In this document: one piece after another, positions 25,419 to 33,943 of the stretch
Position numbering within the stretch: position 1 is the stretch's first letter
Layout: each line of letters starts with the position of its first letter
DNA from: Cupriavidus sp. BIS7
GTDB taxonomy: Bacteria > Pseudomonadota > Gammaproteobacteria > Burkholderiales > Burkholderiaceae
Direction of reading: 5' to 3'
Length of the DNA stretch: 45,960 nucleotides
Assembly: GCF_000292345.1 (NCBI RefSeq)
Contig: NZ_ALOU01000078.1
Span: 1-45,960 of the forward strand
Translations under genes and position numbers: made by a program
The notes under the pieces: model-generated
Told to the model about the DNA's origin: nothing
Databases searched by the model: none
What the model saw: only the letters and a program-made list of their open reading frames with translations

Positions 25419-26321
25419 TTACTTCTTGAAAAGCATGCGCGCGATGATGTTCAGCGCAAGCACACCGATCGTAATCAGGAACACGCCGGCCCAGGCCAGC
25501 TGCTGCCATTCGGTGAACGGGCTCATGGCGAAGCGGAAAATCGTAACCGGCAGGTTGGCCATCGGCTTGTTCAGGTCCGCGCTCCAGAACTGGTTGGACA
25601 GCGCAGTGAACAGCAGCGGCGCGGTTTCGCCGGCGATACGGGCCACGGCCAGCAGCACGCCGGTCACGATGCCCGCGTACGACGACTTGACCGTGATCGA
25701 CATCACCATCTTCCACTTCGGCGTGCCGAGTGCCACGGCCGCTTCACGCAGCGCGTTGGGCACCAGGTTCAGCATGTTCTCGGTGGTGCGGACCACGATC
25801 GGGATCTGCAGCAGCGCCAGCGAGCACACACCGGCCCAACCCGAGAAATGGCCCATACGGGTCACCACAAGCGCGTAGACGAACAGGCCGATCACGATTG
25901 ACGGCGCGGACAACAGGATGTCGTTGATAAAGCGGATGAAGCTTGCGAGCGGCGACTTCTTGCCATACTCGGCCAGGTAGATGCCGGCCAGGATGCCCAG
26001 CGGCGTGCCAACCAGCGTGGCCACGCCGACCAGCACGAAGCTGCCGAAAATCGCATTGGCCAGACCACCGCCCTCGGTGTTCGGGGCCGGCGTCATCTGC
26101 GTGAACAGATCCAGCGAGAGTCCGCCGACACCCAGTGAGACCGTGGTCCAGAGAATCCATGCGAGCCAGAACAGGCCGAAGCCCATGGCCCCGAGCGACG
26201 CCGTCAGGGCGATCATGTTCATGCGGCGGCGCGAGCCTTGCAGGCGCGCACGCACGGCGTCCGAATCGGGACGTACGGCGGGAATGGTCGAGGTTGCCAC
26301 GACGTGATTGGCTTGGTTCAT
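25419..26321 (-). CDS. pstA: Phosphate ABC transporter permease PstA
   Basis: A 300-residue inner-membrane permease with six predicted helices; the first is about residues 36-60. The cytoplasmic EAA-like loop contains ALREAAVALGTPKWKMVMSITV, the contact site for PstB. The LVGTPLGILAGIYLAEYGKK run is typical of PstA. Its ATG overlaps the pstC stop as ATGA, so the two permease halves are translationally coupled. Confidence 0.96.
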   Translation of the reverse strand: MNQANHVVATSTIPAVRPDSDAVRARLQGSRRRMNMIALTASLGAMGFGLFWLAWILWTTVSLGVGGLSLDLFTQMTPAPNTEGGGLANAIFGSFVLVGVATLVGTPLGILAGIYLAEYGKKSPLASFIRFINDILLSAPSIVIGLFVYALVVTRMGHFSGWAGVCSLALLQIPIVVRTTENMLNLVPNALREAAVALGTPKWKMVMSITVKSSYAGIVTGVLLAVARIAGETAPLLFTALSNQFWSADLNKPMANLPVTIFRFAMSPFTEWQQLAWAGVFLITIGVLALNIIARMLFKK

Positions 26322-27283
26322 TTGCCACCCTCATTCTTGGCCAGACGCAGCAGCAGGACCTTGGATAGCGCCAGCACCACGAACGTAATGAAGAACAGGA
26401 TCAGGCCCAGTTCCATCAGGGCAGCGGTATGCAGACCGGCACCGGCTTCCGCGAACTCGTTGGCCAGCGCCGAGGTGATGCTGTTGCCCGGCGAGAACAG
26501 CGAAACGTTGTCAAGGATGTTGGTATTGCCGATCACGAACGTGACGGCCATCGTCTCTCCCAGCGCACGGCCCAGGCCCAGCATGACGCCACCGATGACG
26601 CCCGCGCGGGTATAGGGCAGCACCACATTCCACATTACTTCCCAGGTGGTGCAGCCGATGCCGTAGGCAGACTCCTTGAGCAGCACCGGGGTAACTTCGA
26701 ACACGTCGCGCATGACCGAAGCGATGTACGGGATGATCATGATCGCGAGGATCACGCCCGCGCAGAGCAGGCCGATACCGAGCGGCGCGCCCTGGAACAG
26801 CTTGCCGATCACGGGTACCTGGCCGATGGTGTTGGCCAGCGGCTTCTGGAAGTATTCGCCAAAGATAGGCGAGAACACGAGCAGGCCCCACATGCCGTAC
26901 ACGATCGACGGTACTGCGGCAAGCAGCTCGATGGCGGTGCCGAGCGGCCGGCGCAGCCAGGCAGGCGACAGCTCGGTAAGAAACAGTGCGATGCCGAAGC
27001 TGACCGGCACGGCGATGATAAGCGCGATGAGCGAGGTGACGATCGTGCCATAGATGGGCACGAGCGCGCCGTAGACATCGGCGGGCGGATCCCATTCCGA
27101 AGCCCACAGGAACGAGAAACCGAACTTGCTGATCGACGGCCATGCGCTGATGGCCAGGGACACGATGATGCCGCCAAGCAGCAACAGCGTCACGATGGCG
27201 GCACCGCGGGTCAGGCCGCCGAACAGGATGTCGCCAAGGCGGCTGGGAGGCCGGACGACGGGAAGATCGGACGAGGTCGCCAT
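26318..27283 (-). CDS. pstC: Phosphate ABC transporter permease PstC
   Basis: A 321-residue permease with six helices; the first is about 37-60. The EAA-like loop PVLLKESAYGIGCTTWEVMWNV and the family run SFGIALFLTELSPAWLRRPLG are present. ATG 27283 gives a protein that starts just ahead of the first helix; the frame is open for 19 codons upstream, but that part covers the pstS-pstC hairpin side. It forms the channel with PstA. Confidence 0.95.
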   Translation of the reverse strand: MATSSDLPVVRPPSRLGDILFGGLTRGAAIVTLLLLGGIIVSLAISAWPSISKFGFSFLWASEWDPPADVYGALVPIYGTIVTSLIALIIAVPVSFGIALFLTELSPAWLRRPLGTAIELLAAVPSIVYGMWGLLVFSPIFGEYFQKPLANTIGQVPVIGKLFQGAPLGIGLLCAGVILAIMIIPYIASVMRDVFEVTPVLLKESAYGIGCTTWEVMWNVVLPYTRAGVIGGVMLGLGRALGETMAVTFVIGNTNILDNVSLFSPGNSITSALANEFAEAGAGLHTAALMELGLILFFITFVVLALSKVLLLRLAKNEGGK

Positions 27284-27343
27284 GATGAAAAGATCGATGG
27301 GTGGATCGGAGCCGGGCGGCGTACAGTCCGCCGCGGCCACCCG

Positions 27344-27379
27344 TCACGCAACGCCGGGGCCGTGCCCCGGGTTGCGTGA
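27344..27379 (-). other. Strong intergenic stem-loop between pstS and pstC
   Basis: TCACGCAAC-G-CCGGGGC pairs with GCCCCGG-GTTGCGTGA, a 16-bp stem with one bulged G and a 3-base loop. There is no T-tract, so it is more likely an mRNA 3'-end stabiliser that keeps pstS message above pstCAB than a full terminator. Confidence 0.6.
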
Positions 27380-27396
27380 TCGGACAAGCTTCGAGC

Positions 27397-28428
27397 TTAG
27401 TACAGCGACTTGCCCGAAGCGTCCTTGACGCTGTTCTTCCAGGTCGAACGGATCTGGTTCACGACCGAATCCGGCAGCGGAACGTAGTCGAGGTTCGCAG
27501 CCATCGTGCCACCGCTCTTGTAGGCCCAGTCAAAGAACTTCATGACTTCCTGGCCCTGTGCCGGCTTCTCCTGCGTCTTGTGCAGCAGGATGAAGGTGGC
27601 GCCGGCGATCGGCCATGCGGCCTTGCCCGGCTCGTTGGTCAGGATCTGGTAGAACGACTTGTTCCAGTCGGCGCCGGCGGCAGCGGCCTTGAACGCTTCG
27701 TCGCTCGGCTTGACGATTTCACCGGCCGAGTTCTTCATCGTCAGGTACGTCATCTTGTTCTGCTTGGCGTAGGCGTACTCGACGTAGCCGATGGCGCCAT
27801 TCAGACGCTGCACGAATGCAGCCACGCCTTCGTTACCCTTGCCACCCGTGCCGCCGCCCGGCCAGTTCACCGTGGTGCCCTCGCCCACCGAGTTCTTCCA
27901 CTCGGGGCTGACCTTCGACAGGTAGTTCGTGAAGATGAACGTCGTGCCCGAGCCGTCAGCACGGCGCACCGGCAGGATGTCCTGGTTCGGCAGGTGGGCC
28001 TTCGGGTTCAGGGCCTTGATCGCGGGATCGTCCCACTTCTTGATCTTGCCCAGGTAGATGTTGGCCAGCACGTCACCCGTGATGATGAGTTCGCCCGGCT
28101 TCACGCCTTGCAGGTTGATCACCGGCACCACGCCGCCGATCACCGTCGGGAACTGAATCAGGTTGCCCTTGGCCAGTTCTTCGTCCTTCAGCGGAGCATC
28201 GGAAGCACCAAAATCGACGGTCTTGGCGCCGATCTGCTTGATACCGCCCGACGAACCGATCGATTGGTAGTTGACTTTGTTACCCGTCGCTTTTTGGTAG
28301 GCATCAGCCCACTTGGAATACACAGGCGCCGGGAAAGAAGCGCCAGCACCGGTAATTTCCGCCGCGAACGCAGTACCCGCCACCACAATCGACACGATGC
28401 CTGCTACGGCAGTCTTGACCAGCTTCAT
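27397..28428 (-). CDS. pstS: Phosphate-binding protein PstS
   Basis: A 343-residue periplasmic binding protein for the Pst transporter. The Sec signal runs to about residue 22-24 (GTAFAAEITGAG). Phosphate-contact runs are present: TGAGASFPAPVYSKW, SSGGIKQIGAKTVDFGASDAPL, PVRRADGSGTTFIFTNYL and the family GAIGYVEYAYA. Minus-strand GGAGG lies 5 nt before the ATG at 28428; the longer frame to 28536 would cross the promoter and Pho box. First gene of the phosphate operon. Confidence 0.97.
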   Translation of the reverse strand: MKLVKTAVAGIVSIVVAGTAFAAEITGAGASFPAPVYSKWADAYQKATGNKVNYQSIGSSGGIKQIGAKTVDFGASDAPLKDEELAKGNLIQFPTVIGGVVPVINLQGVKPGELIITGDVLANIYLGKIKKWDDPAIKALNPKAHLPNQDILPVRRADGSGTTFIFTNYLSKVSPEWKNSVGEGTTVNWPGGGTGGKGNEGVAAFVQRLNGAIGYVEYAYAKQNKMTYLTMKNSAGEIVKPSDEAFKAAAAGADWNKSFYQILTNEPGKAAWPIAGATFILLHKTQEKPAQGQEVMKFFDWAYKSGGTMAANLDYVPLPDSVVNQIRSTWKNSVKDASGKSLY

Positions 28429-28455
28429 ATGTCCTCCAGAGAACATGGGTTGGGA

Positions 28456-28473
28456 ATGACAAATTTTTGACAA
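28456..28473 (-). promoter_or_regulatory. Second Pho-box-like repeat in the pstS leader
   Basis: Minus strand TTGTCAA-AAAT-TTGTCAT, again with 11-bp phasing. It lies between the -10 and the start codon and has no -10 of its own. It may bind PhoB as a roadblock or be chance in an AT-rich patch. Confidence 0.35.
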
Positions 28474-28494
28474 GGCGAACTTTATGCTCCCTAT

Positions 28495-28512
28495 ATGACA
28501 GTTCCATGACAT
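28495..28512 (-). promoter_or_regulatory. Pho box of pstS
   Basis: On the minus strand ATGTCAT-GGAA-CTGTCAT, two 7-bp units 11 bp apart matching the Pho consensus at 6 and 7 of 7. CATAAA (28486-28481) begins 8 bp further on and can act as the -10. Confidence 0.85.
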
Positions 28513-28669
28513 CTCCAAATCTTCTTCAAACGTCACCTGAACCTGCCGATATCCAAGGCCTTGTCATAAGCCAGCCGCATTAATGTGACGCAGTAGGCCC
28601 TCCGACCTGCAAGCCAGATCAAGCTCCGCGCGGGTGGAAATTACGGCGGTTAATTGCTAAATTTCCAAG

Positions 28670-28699
28670 CAAAAACGCCACGGCGCGGTGCCGTGGCGT
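28670..28699 (-). terminator. Rho-independent terminator after glmM
   Basis: ACGCCACGGC pairs with GCCGTGGCGT around GCGGT, followed on the minus strand by TTTTT. It starts 25 nt after the glmM stop. Confidence 0.9.
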
Positions 28700-28724
28700 C
28701 TGAGAGCAAAAGCTGCGATCTCGC

Positions 28725-30071
28725 TCAGGTACGCAGCGCGTCGGCAAGCTCCTGGGCGGCTCGTTCGGCGGTCTCCACTTGTTCGGCCTCCACCATCACG
28801 CGCACCACGGGCTCCGTGCCCGATGCGCGAATCAGCACGCGGCCACGGCCTTCCAGCTGCGGCTCCACCCGCTCGCGAGCGGCCTTGAGGCCGGCGTGGT
28901 TCTGCCAGTCGAACCCCTTCTCCACCCGCACGTTGATCAGTGTTTGCGGGAATAGGCTCACACCGTCCAGCAGTTGCGCCAGCGTCTTGCCGCTGCGGCG
29001 CAACGCCGCGAGCACCTGTAGCGCCGACACGATTCCGTCGCCCGTCGTATGACGATCCAGGCACAACAGGTGGCCAGAGCCTTCGCCGCCAAGCTGCCAG
29101 TGATGCCGGTTCAGTTCTTCGAGTACATAGCGGTCACCGACCTTGGCGCGCACGAACGACACGCCGATGCGTTTGAGCGCCAGTTCGACGGCCATATTCG
29201 TCATCAGCGTGCCGACTGCGCCTTCCACCTGCTGGCCCGATGCCTGACGATCACGGACGATCAGATAAAGCAACTCGTCGCCGTTGTACAGGCGGCCATT
29301 GGCATCCACCACTTGCAGCCGGTCGGCATCGCCATCGAATGCCAGGCCCAGATCGGCACCATTGGCCTTGACTGCCTCGACCAGCTTCTCCGGCGCAGTG
29401 GCACCGTAACCCGCGTTGATGTTGCGGCCGTCAGGCTGGTTGCCGATCGAGATCACCTCTGCGCCCAGTTCATGGAACACGTGCGGGGCGATGTGATACG
29501 CGGCACCGTGGGCACAATCGACCACGATCTTCAGGCCATGCAGATCCTGCTCGTACGGGAACGTGCTCTTGCAGAACTCGATGTAGCGGCCTGCGGCATC
29601 GTCGATCCGGCGCGCGCGGCCGAGTTCTTCGGAACGCACGCACGTCATCGGCTCGTCAACCATCGCCTCGATCTGCGCCTCGACCTCATCAGGCAGCTTG
29701 TCGCCCGAAGCCGAGAAGAACTTGATGCCGTTGTCGTAGTACGGGTTGTGACTTGCGGAAATCACCACGCCGGCCGCCAACCGCAGCGCGCGCGTCAGGT
29801 AGGCGATGCCAGGCGTTGGCAGCGGACCGGTCAGCAGCACATTGACACCCGCCGCAGTAAAACCGGCCTCGAGCGCCGCTTCAAGCATATAGCCTGAAAT
29901 ACGCGTGTCCTTGCCGATCAGCACGGTCGGCTTGCCCAGGTGGGCGGCCTTCTGCCCCAGCGCCAGCACCTTGCCGGCGGCATGGCCCAGCCGCATCACG
30001 AAGTCCGGCGTGATCGGCGCATCGCCAACCCGACCCCGCACGCCGTCTGTCCCGAAATACTTGCGTGTCAT
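28725..30071 (-). CDS. glmM: Phosphoglucosamine mutase
   Basis: A 448-residue mutase turning glucosamine-6-phosphate into glucosamine-1-phosphate for UDP-GlcNAc, peptidoglycan and LPS. KYFGTDGVRGRVG opens the chain. The phosphoserine loop ISASHNPYYDNG holds Ser107, the metal site is AFDGDADRLQ, the sugar loop is GGEGSGHL and the phosphate-binding loop is RASGTEPVVRVMVE. AAGGAG lies 9 nt before ATG 30071. It starts 4 nt after folP ends, the common folP-glmM pair. Confidence 0.96.
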   Translation of the reverse strand: MTRKYFGTDGVRGRVGDAPITPDFVMRLGHAAGKVLALGQKAAHLGKPTVLIGKDTRISGYMLEAALEAGFTAAGVNVLLTGPLPTPGIAYLTRALRLAAGVVISASHNPYYDNGIKFFSASGDKLPDEVEAQIEAMVDEPMTCVRSEELGRARRIDDAAGRYIEFCKSTFPYEQDLHGLKIVVDCAHGAAYHIAPHVFHELGAEVISIGNQPDGRNINAGYGATAPEKLVEAVKANGADLGLAFDGDADRLQVVDANGRLYNGDELLYLIVRDRQASGQQVEGAVGTLMTNMAVELALKRIGVSFVRAKVGDRYVLEELNRHHWQLGGEGSGHLLCLDRHTTGDGIVSALQVLAALRRSGKTLAQLLDGVSLFPQTLINVRVEKGFDWQNHAGLKAARERVEPQLEGRGRVLIRASGTEPVVRVMVEAEQVETAERAAQELADALRT

Positions 30072-30075
30072 TGGT

Positions 30076-30945
30076 TTATTCTCCTTGCTGCCCGGCTGGG
30101 GCAACTGATTCATGGCGGATCGCCCACCACACCTTGAGGGCGTCCACGGTTTGTTCGACATCGTGCACGCGCACGATATAGGCGCCGCGCTCGGCTGCAC
30201 ACACGGCCGCAGCCACGCTGGCCGCGACGCGCTCGCTGGGCGGCTTGCCACCGAGGATGGCTCCCAGCGTCGACTTGCGCGACAGGCCCGCGAGAATCGG
30301 CAGGCCGTCGATGGCAAGCCGTGGCAATTGTCCGAGCAAACGGAGATTATGATCCGGAGTCTTGCCAAACCCAAAGCCCGGATCGAGCGAGATGCGTGTT
30401 TCGTCGACGCCCGCCGCACGCAGGGTTGACACCCTTTCGCGCAGGAACGCCTCGACTTCGGCCACCACGTCGGTGTACTGCGGGGCCTCCTGCATCGTCT
30501 GGGGGTCCCGCTGCATATGCATCACGCATAGCCCCGACTGCCCTGCCGTAACTGCCTCGACGGCACCGGGCATGCGAAAGCCCCAGATATCGTTGATCAG
30601 ATCGGCTCCGCCCGCCAGTGCCGCGCGCATGACCTCCGGCTTATAGGTATCGATTGACAACGGCTTGCCGCAATCCACCAGTGCCTCGACGATCGGCATG
30701 ACGCGATCGAGTTCCTGTTCAAGCGGCAGCGCGGCCGAACCCGGGCGGCTCGATTCCCCGCCGATATCGATGATGTCGACACCCTCGGCAATCATCTGCT
30801 CCGCGTGGCGCAGTGCCGCGTCACGCGTGGCATGCTCGCCACCATCGGAAAACGAATCGGGAGTCACATTGAGGATGCCCATTACCAGCGGGCAGCGATT
30901 GCGAGCAAAGCGATAGCGCCCGCACTGGAAAAACTCGGTCGACAA
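30076..30945 (-). CDS. folP: Dihydropteroate synthase
   Basis: A 289-residue TIM-barrel enzyme that joins p-aminobenzoate to dihydropterin pyrophosphate in folate synthesis, the target of sulfonamides. MGILNVTPDSFSDGG (22-36) and DIGGESSRPG are the two signature loops, followed by SIDTYKPEV, LINDIWGF, DPGFGFGKT and GLSRKSTLG. I chose the TTG at 30945, with AGGAC about 8 nt upstream. The frame runs on to a TTG at 30981, but that lies inside the terminator hairpin. Only about 20 nt separate the hairpin's T-tract from this start, so folP depends on read-through. Confidence 0.93.
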   Translation of the reverse strand: MSTEFFQCGRYRFARNRCPLVMGILNVTPDSFSDGGEHATRDAALRHAEQMIAEGVDIIDIGGESSRPGSAALPLEQELDRVMPIVEALVDCGKPLSIDTYKPEVMRAALAGGADLINDIWGFRMPGAVEAVTAGQSGLCVMHMQRDPQTMQEAPQYTDVVAEVEAFLRERVSTLRAAGVDETRISLDPGFGFGKTPDHNLRLLGQLPRLAIDGLPILAGLSRKSTLGAILGGKPPSERVAASVAAAVCAAERGAYIVRVHDVEQTVDALKVWWAIRHESVAPAGQQGE

Positions 30946-30963
30946 GATGCGTGTCCTGAATAC

Positions 30964-30992
30964 AAAAAGGCCGGTGCGCAAGGCACCGGCCT
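30964..30992 (-). terminator. Terminator between ftsH and folP
   Basis: AGGCCGGTGC pairs perfectly with GCACCGGCCT around a 5-base loop, followed on the minus strand by TTTTT. It lies 55 nt past the ftsH stop and just ahead of folP. Confidence 0.85.
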
Positions 30993-31047
30993 GAGAGGCT
31001 ATCAGAAACTATCCCGGCTGGGGATGGCCTCCGCGACTACCGCCCAA

Positions 31048-32949
31048 TTACGCCGTTTCGTCCGCGCGAGCCGTGGCGGGCGCGTTGGTCGGCGCCACCG
31101 GCGAGCCGCCCGAAGGCGTGCTGCCACCGCCGCTCGGGCCCTGCGCGCTGCGCGGCGGGCGCGGCGGGCGGCCGGCCATGATGTCGTTGACCTGCTCGGC
31201 GTCGATCGTTTCCCATTCCATCAGCGCGTTGGTCATCGCCTCGACCTTGTCGCGGTTCTCTTCAAGCAGGCGCTTGGCCAGCGCGTATTGCTCGTCGATG
31301 ATGCGACGGATCTCGGAATCGACCTTCTGCTGAGTGGCTTCGGACACGGTCTTCGACGACAGCTTGCCGAACATGCCATCCTGCTCGGTGTCGACATAGA
31401 CCATCGCGCCGAGCGTGTCGCTCATGCCGAATCGGGTCACCATGTCGCGGGCAATCTTGGTAGCACGCTCAAAGTCGTTCGAAGCGCCGGTGCTCATTGC
31501 ATTGAGGAACACCTCTTCGGCAGCACGTCCGCCAAACAGGATAGCGATCTCCTCGAGCATGTTGTCCTTGTACTTCGAGTACTTGTCATGCTCCGGCAGT
31601 TGCCAGGTTACGCCCAGCGCCCAGCCGCGCGGCATGATCGTGACCTTGTGCACCGGGTCGGCCTTCGGCAGCAGCTTGGCCACTACCGCATGGCCGGACT
31701 CGTGGTAAGCCGTGGCCTTGCGCTCTTCCTCGCGCATGACCGTCGACTTGCGCTCCGGGCCCATGTAGATCTTGTCCTTCGCGTCCTCGAAGTCCTGCAT
31801 GTCCACCACGCGCTTGTTGCGGCGGGCGGCAAACAGCGCGGCCTCGTTGACGAGGTTGGCCAGGTCGGCGCCCGAGAAACCAGGCGTGCCGCGCGCGATC
31901 ACCGACGCGTCGACGTCGTTGCCGATCGGCACCTTGCGCATATGGACCTTCAGGATCTGCTCGCGGCCGCGGATATCCGGCAGGCCCACGTAGACCTGGC
32001 GGTCGAAACGACCCGGACGCAGTAGCGCCTTGTCGAGCACATCGGCACGGTTGGTCGCGGCAATCACGATCACGCCCGAGTTGGCCTCGAAGCCATCCAT
32101 CTCGACCAGCATCTGGTTCAGGGTCTGTTCGCGCTCGTCGTTACCGCCGCCCATGCCGGCGCCACGATGGCGGCCGACCGCGTCGATTTCGTCGATGAAC
32201 ACGATGCAGGGAGCCTGCTTCTTGGCGTTCTCGAACATGTCGCGCACGCGGGCCGCGCCCACGCCGACGAACATTTCCACGAAGTCGGAACCCGAGATGC
32301 TGAAGAACGGCACCTTGGCCTCACCGGCAATCGCACGAGCCAGCAGCGTCTTGCCGGTACCCGGGGGACCAACCAGCAGCACGCCGCGCGGAATGCGTCC
32401 GCCCAGCTTCTGGAATTTCTGGGGATCCTTGAGGAAGTCGACCAGCTCGACCACTTCTTCCTTCGACTCGTCGCAGCCGGCGACGTCGGCGAAGGTAACG
32501 GCGTTCTGGTTTTCGTCGATCAGACGCGCACGGGATTTGCCGAAGGAGAAGGCGCCGCCTTTCCCTCCACCCTGCATCTGTCGCATCATGTAGAACCAGA
32601 ACACGATGATCAGGAGCGTCGGTCCAAGGTAGTACAACGCCTGGACCAGCACGTTCGGCTCGTCATCGGCCTTGCCGGTCACCTGGACGCCGTACTTCAT
32701 CAGATCGCCGACCATCCAGATGTCGCCCGGCGAGATGATCGTGTACTTCGCCCCTTCCTTGGGCGACACCACAAGGTTGCGGCCCTGTACGTCGACGCGC
32801 GACACCTTGCCGTTCTTGGCGTCATCCATGAACTGCGAATAGGTGACACCTTCCTGGGCACGTGGTTTGTCGAACTGCTTGAAGACGGTGAACAAAACCA
32901 GCGCGATTACGAGCCAGATTGCCGCCTTTTGAAACAGGTTGTTATTCAA
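31048..32949 (-). CDS. ftsH: ATP-dependent zinc metalloprotease FtsH
   Basis: A 633-residue membrane AAA+ protease for membrane-protein quality control and turnover of LpxC-like targets. Helix 1 is about residues 8-24, the periplasmic part runs to about 100 and helix 2 is about 104-120. Walker A GPPGTGKT is at 194-201, Walker B is IVFIDEIDAV, the second region of homology follows, and the zinc site HESGH is at 416-420. The tail after about 600 is Pro/Gly/Ser-rich. The start is TTG at 32949, with AAGGAG 7 nt upstream and NNNLFQKAAIW right after it; upstream in-frame codons do not look like FtsH. Confidence 0.97.
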   Translation of the reverse strand: MNNNLFQKAAIWLVIALVLFTVFKQFDKPRAQEGVTYSQFMDDAKNGKVSRVDVQGRNLVVSPKEGAKYTIISPGDIWMVGDLMKYGVQVTGKADDEPNVLVQALYYLGPTLLIIVFWFYMMRQMQGGGKGGAFSFGKSRARLIDENQNAVTFADVAGCDESKEEVVELVDFLKDPQKFQKLGGRIPRGVLLVGPPGTGKTLLARAIAGEAKVPFFSISGSDFVEMFVGVGAARVRDMFENAKKQAPCIVFIDEIDAVGRHRGAGMGGGNDEREQTLNQMLVEMDGFEANSGVIVIAATNRADVLDKALLRPGRFDRQVYVGLPDIRGREQILKVHMRKVPIGNDVDASVIARGTPGFSGADLANLVNEAALFAARRNKRVVDMQDFEDAKDKIYMGPERKSTVMREEERKATAYHESGHAVVAKLLPKADPVHKVTIMPRGWALGVTWQLPEHDKYSKYKDNMLEEIAILFGGRAAEEVFLNAMSTGASNDFERATKIARDMVTRFGMSDTLGAMVYVDTEQDGMFGKLSSKTVSEATQQKVDSEIRRIIDEQYALAKRLLEENRDKVEAMTNALMEWETIDAEQVNDIMAGRPPRPPRSAQGPSGGGSTPSGGSPVAPTNAPATARADETA

Positions 32950-33132
32950 GGCCGAACTCCTTTGCAATTGCCTTGCCAACGGGTAGCTGCATTGCATTGT
33001 AATGCAGCGCCCGCCCCCGCAGGGAAATCTGAATCTATGGGCCTGATAGTGCCCGATACGGCCCGTTCGGGGCAAGCCACGCTGCGCGCTGCCCCGCGGA
33101 TCCCTCCTCCGGAGGGGTCCGGCGGCCCGTTT

Positions 33133-33804
33133 TCAGTCCACCGACTTCAGGTAACGCCCAAGAATGAAGGTTTCTGAAGACTTGTCGCGCGACGCCTTGG
33201 GCTTGCGCTTGGCGACGACCTTGAACTGCCGCTTGAACTTTTCCACGATCTGGCTGTAGCCCGACCCGTGGAAACACTTGACCAGCAACGACCCTTCCGG
33301 CTTCAGGTGCGCCTGGGCAAAATCCAGTGCCAGGTCACACAAATACTCGATCCGCGCGGAGTCGGCCGACGCTACACCCGACAAGTTGGGGGCCATATCC
33401 GAGATAACAAGGTCGATTCGCGATCCGCCCGACGCCTCCAGCACCACTTCCTCAAGCTGGCGGAACACCTCTTCCTCGCGGAAATCGCCCTGGATGAACG
33501 TCACATCGGCCACCGGCTCCATCGGCAGGATGTCGATCGCCACCACGGCGCCGTCGATCCGGCCGTCCTTGGCACGTGACGATGCCGCCAGCTTGTTGCG
33601 GGCGTACTGGCTCCAGCTGCCCGGCGCCGCACCCAGGTCGACGATGACATGGCCCGGCTGGATCAGCTTGTCCTGCTCGTCGATCTCCTTGAGCTTGTAG
33701 GCCGCGCGGGCGCGATAGCCCTCGCGCTGGGCCATCTTTACGTACGGATCGTTGATGTGGTCGTGCAGCCACGACTGGTTGAACTTGTTCTTGCCCTTGG
33801 ACAT
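33133..33804 (-). CDS. rlmE: 23S rRNA 2'-O-methyltransferase RlmE (FtsJ/RrmJ)
   Basis: A 223-residue SAM-dependent methyltransferase that modifies U2552 of 23S rRNA late in 50S assembly. YRARAAYKLKEI carries the first catalytic Lys (Lys37), VDLGAAPGSWSQ is the SAM loop, VISDMAPNLSG holds the catalytic Asp and LVKCFHG the second Lys. The ATG at 33804 gives the normal length (E. coli 209). It comes before ftsH, 183 nt away, as in many proteobacteria, and is divergent from yhbY. Confidence 0.95.
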   Translation of the reverse strand: MSKGKNKFNQSWLHDHINDPYVKMAQREGYRARAAYKLKEIDEQDKLIQPGHVIVDLGAAPGSWSQYARNKLAASSRAKDGRIDGAVVAIDILPMEPVADVTFIQGDFREEEVFRQLEEVVLEASGGSRIDLVISDMAPNLSGVASADSARIEYLCDLALDFAQAHLKPEGSLLVKCFHGSGYSQIVEKFKRQFKVVAKRKPKASRDKSSETFILGRYLKSVD

Positions 33805-33943
33805 CCTGAGACATGCCTGTTTTGCGGGAGTGCCAGCGCACGTCGTGTGACTGTACGCAGCTTTTTCTCCCGATTTGGAGATCTTTGCCGCCTGCCGACG
33901 ACATTTTGGCGGATAATACGCGCCAAATCGCTTTTTGCCCTCT

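Noticed and set aside
28429..28536. Longer PstS start at 28536
   Set aside because: It would translate across the Pho box and -10, and it puts 36 residues before a complete signal peptide.
33098..33120. GC-rich hairpin between rlmE and ftsH as a terminator
   Set aside because: GGATCCCTCC/GGAGGGGTCC forms a good stem but has no T-tract on the minus strand, so termination is not supported.
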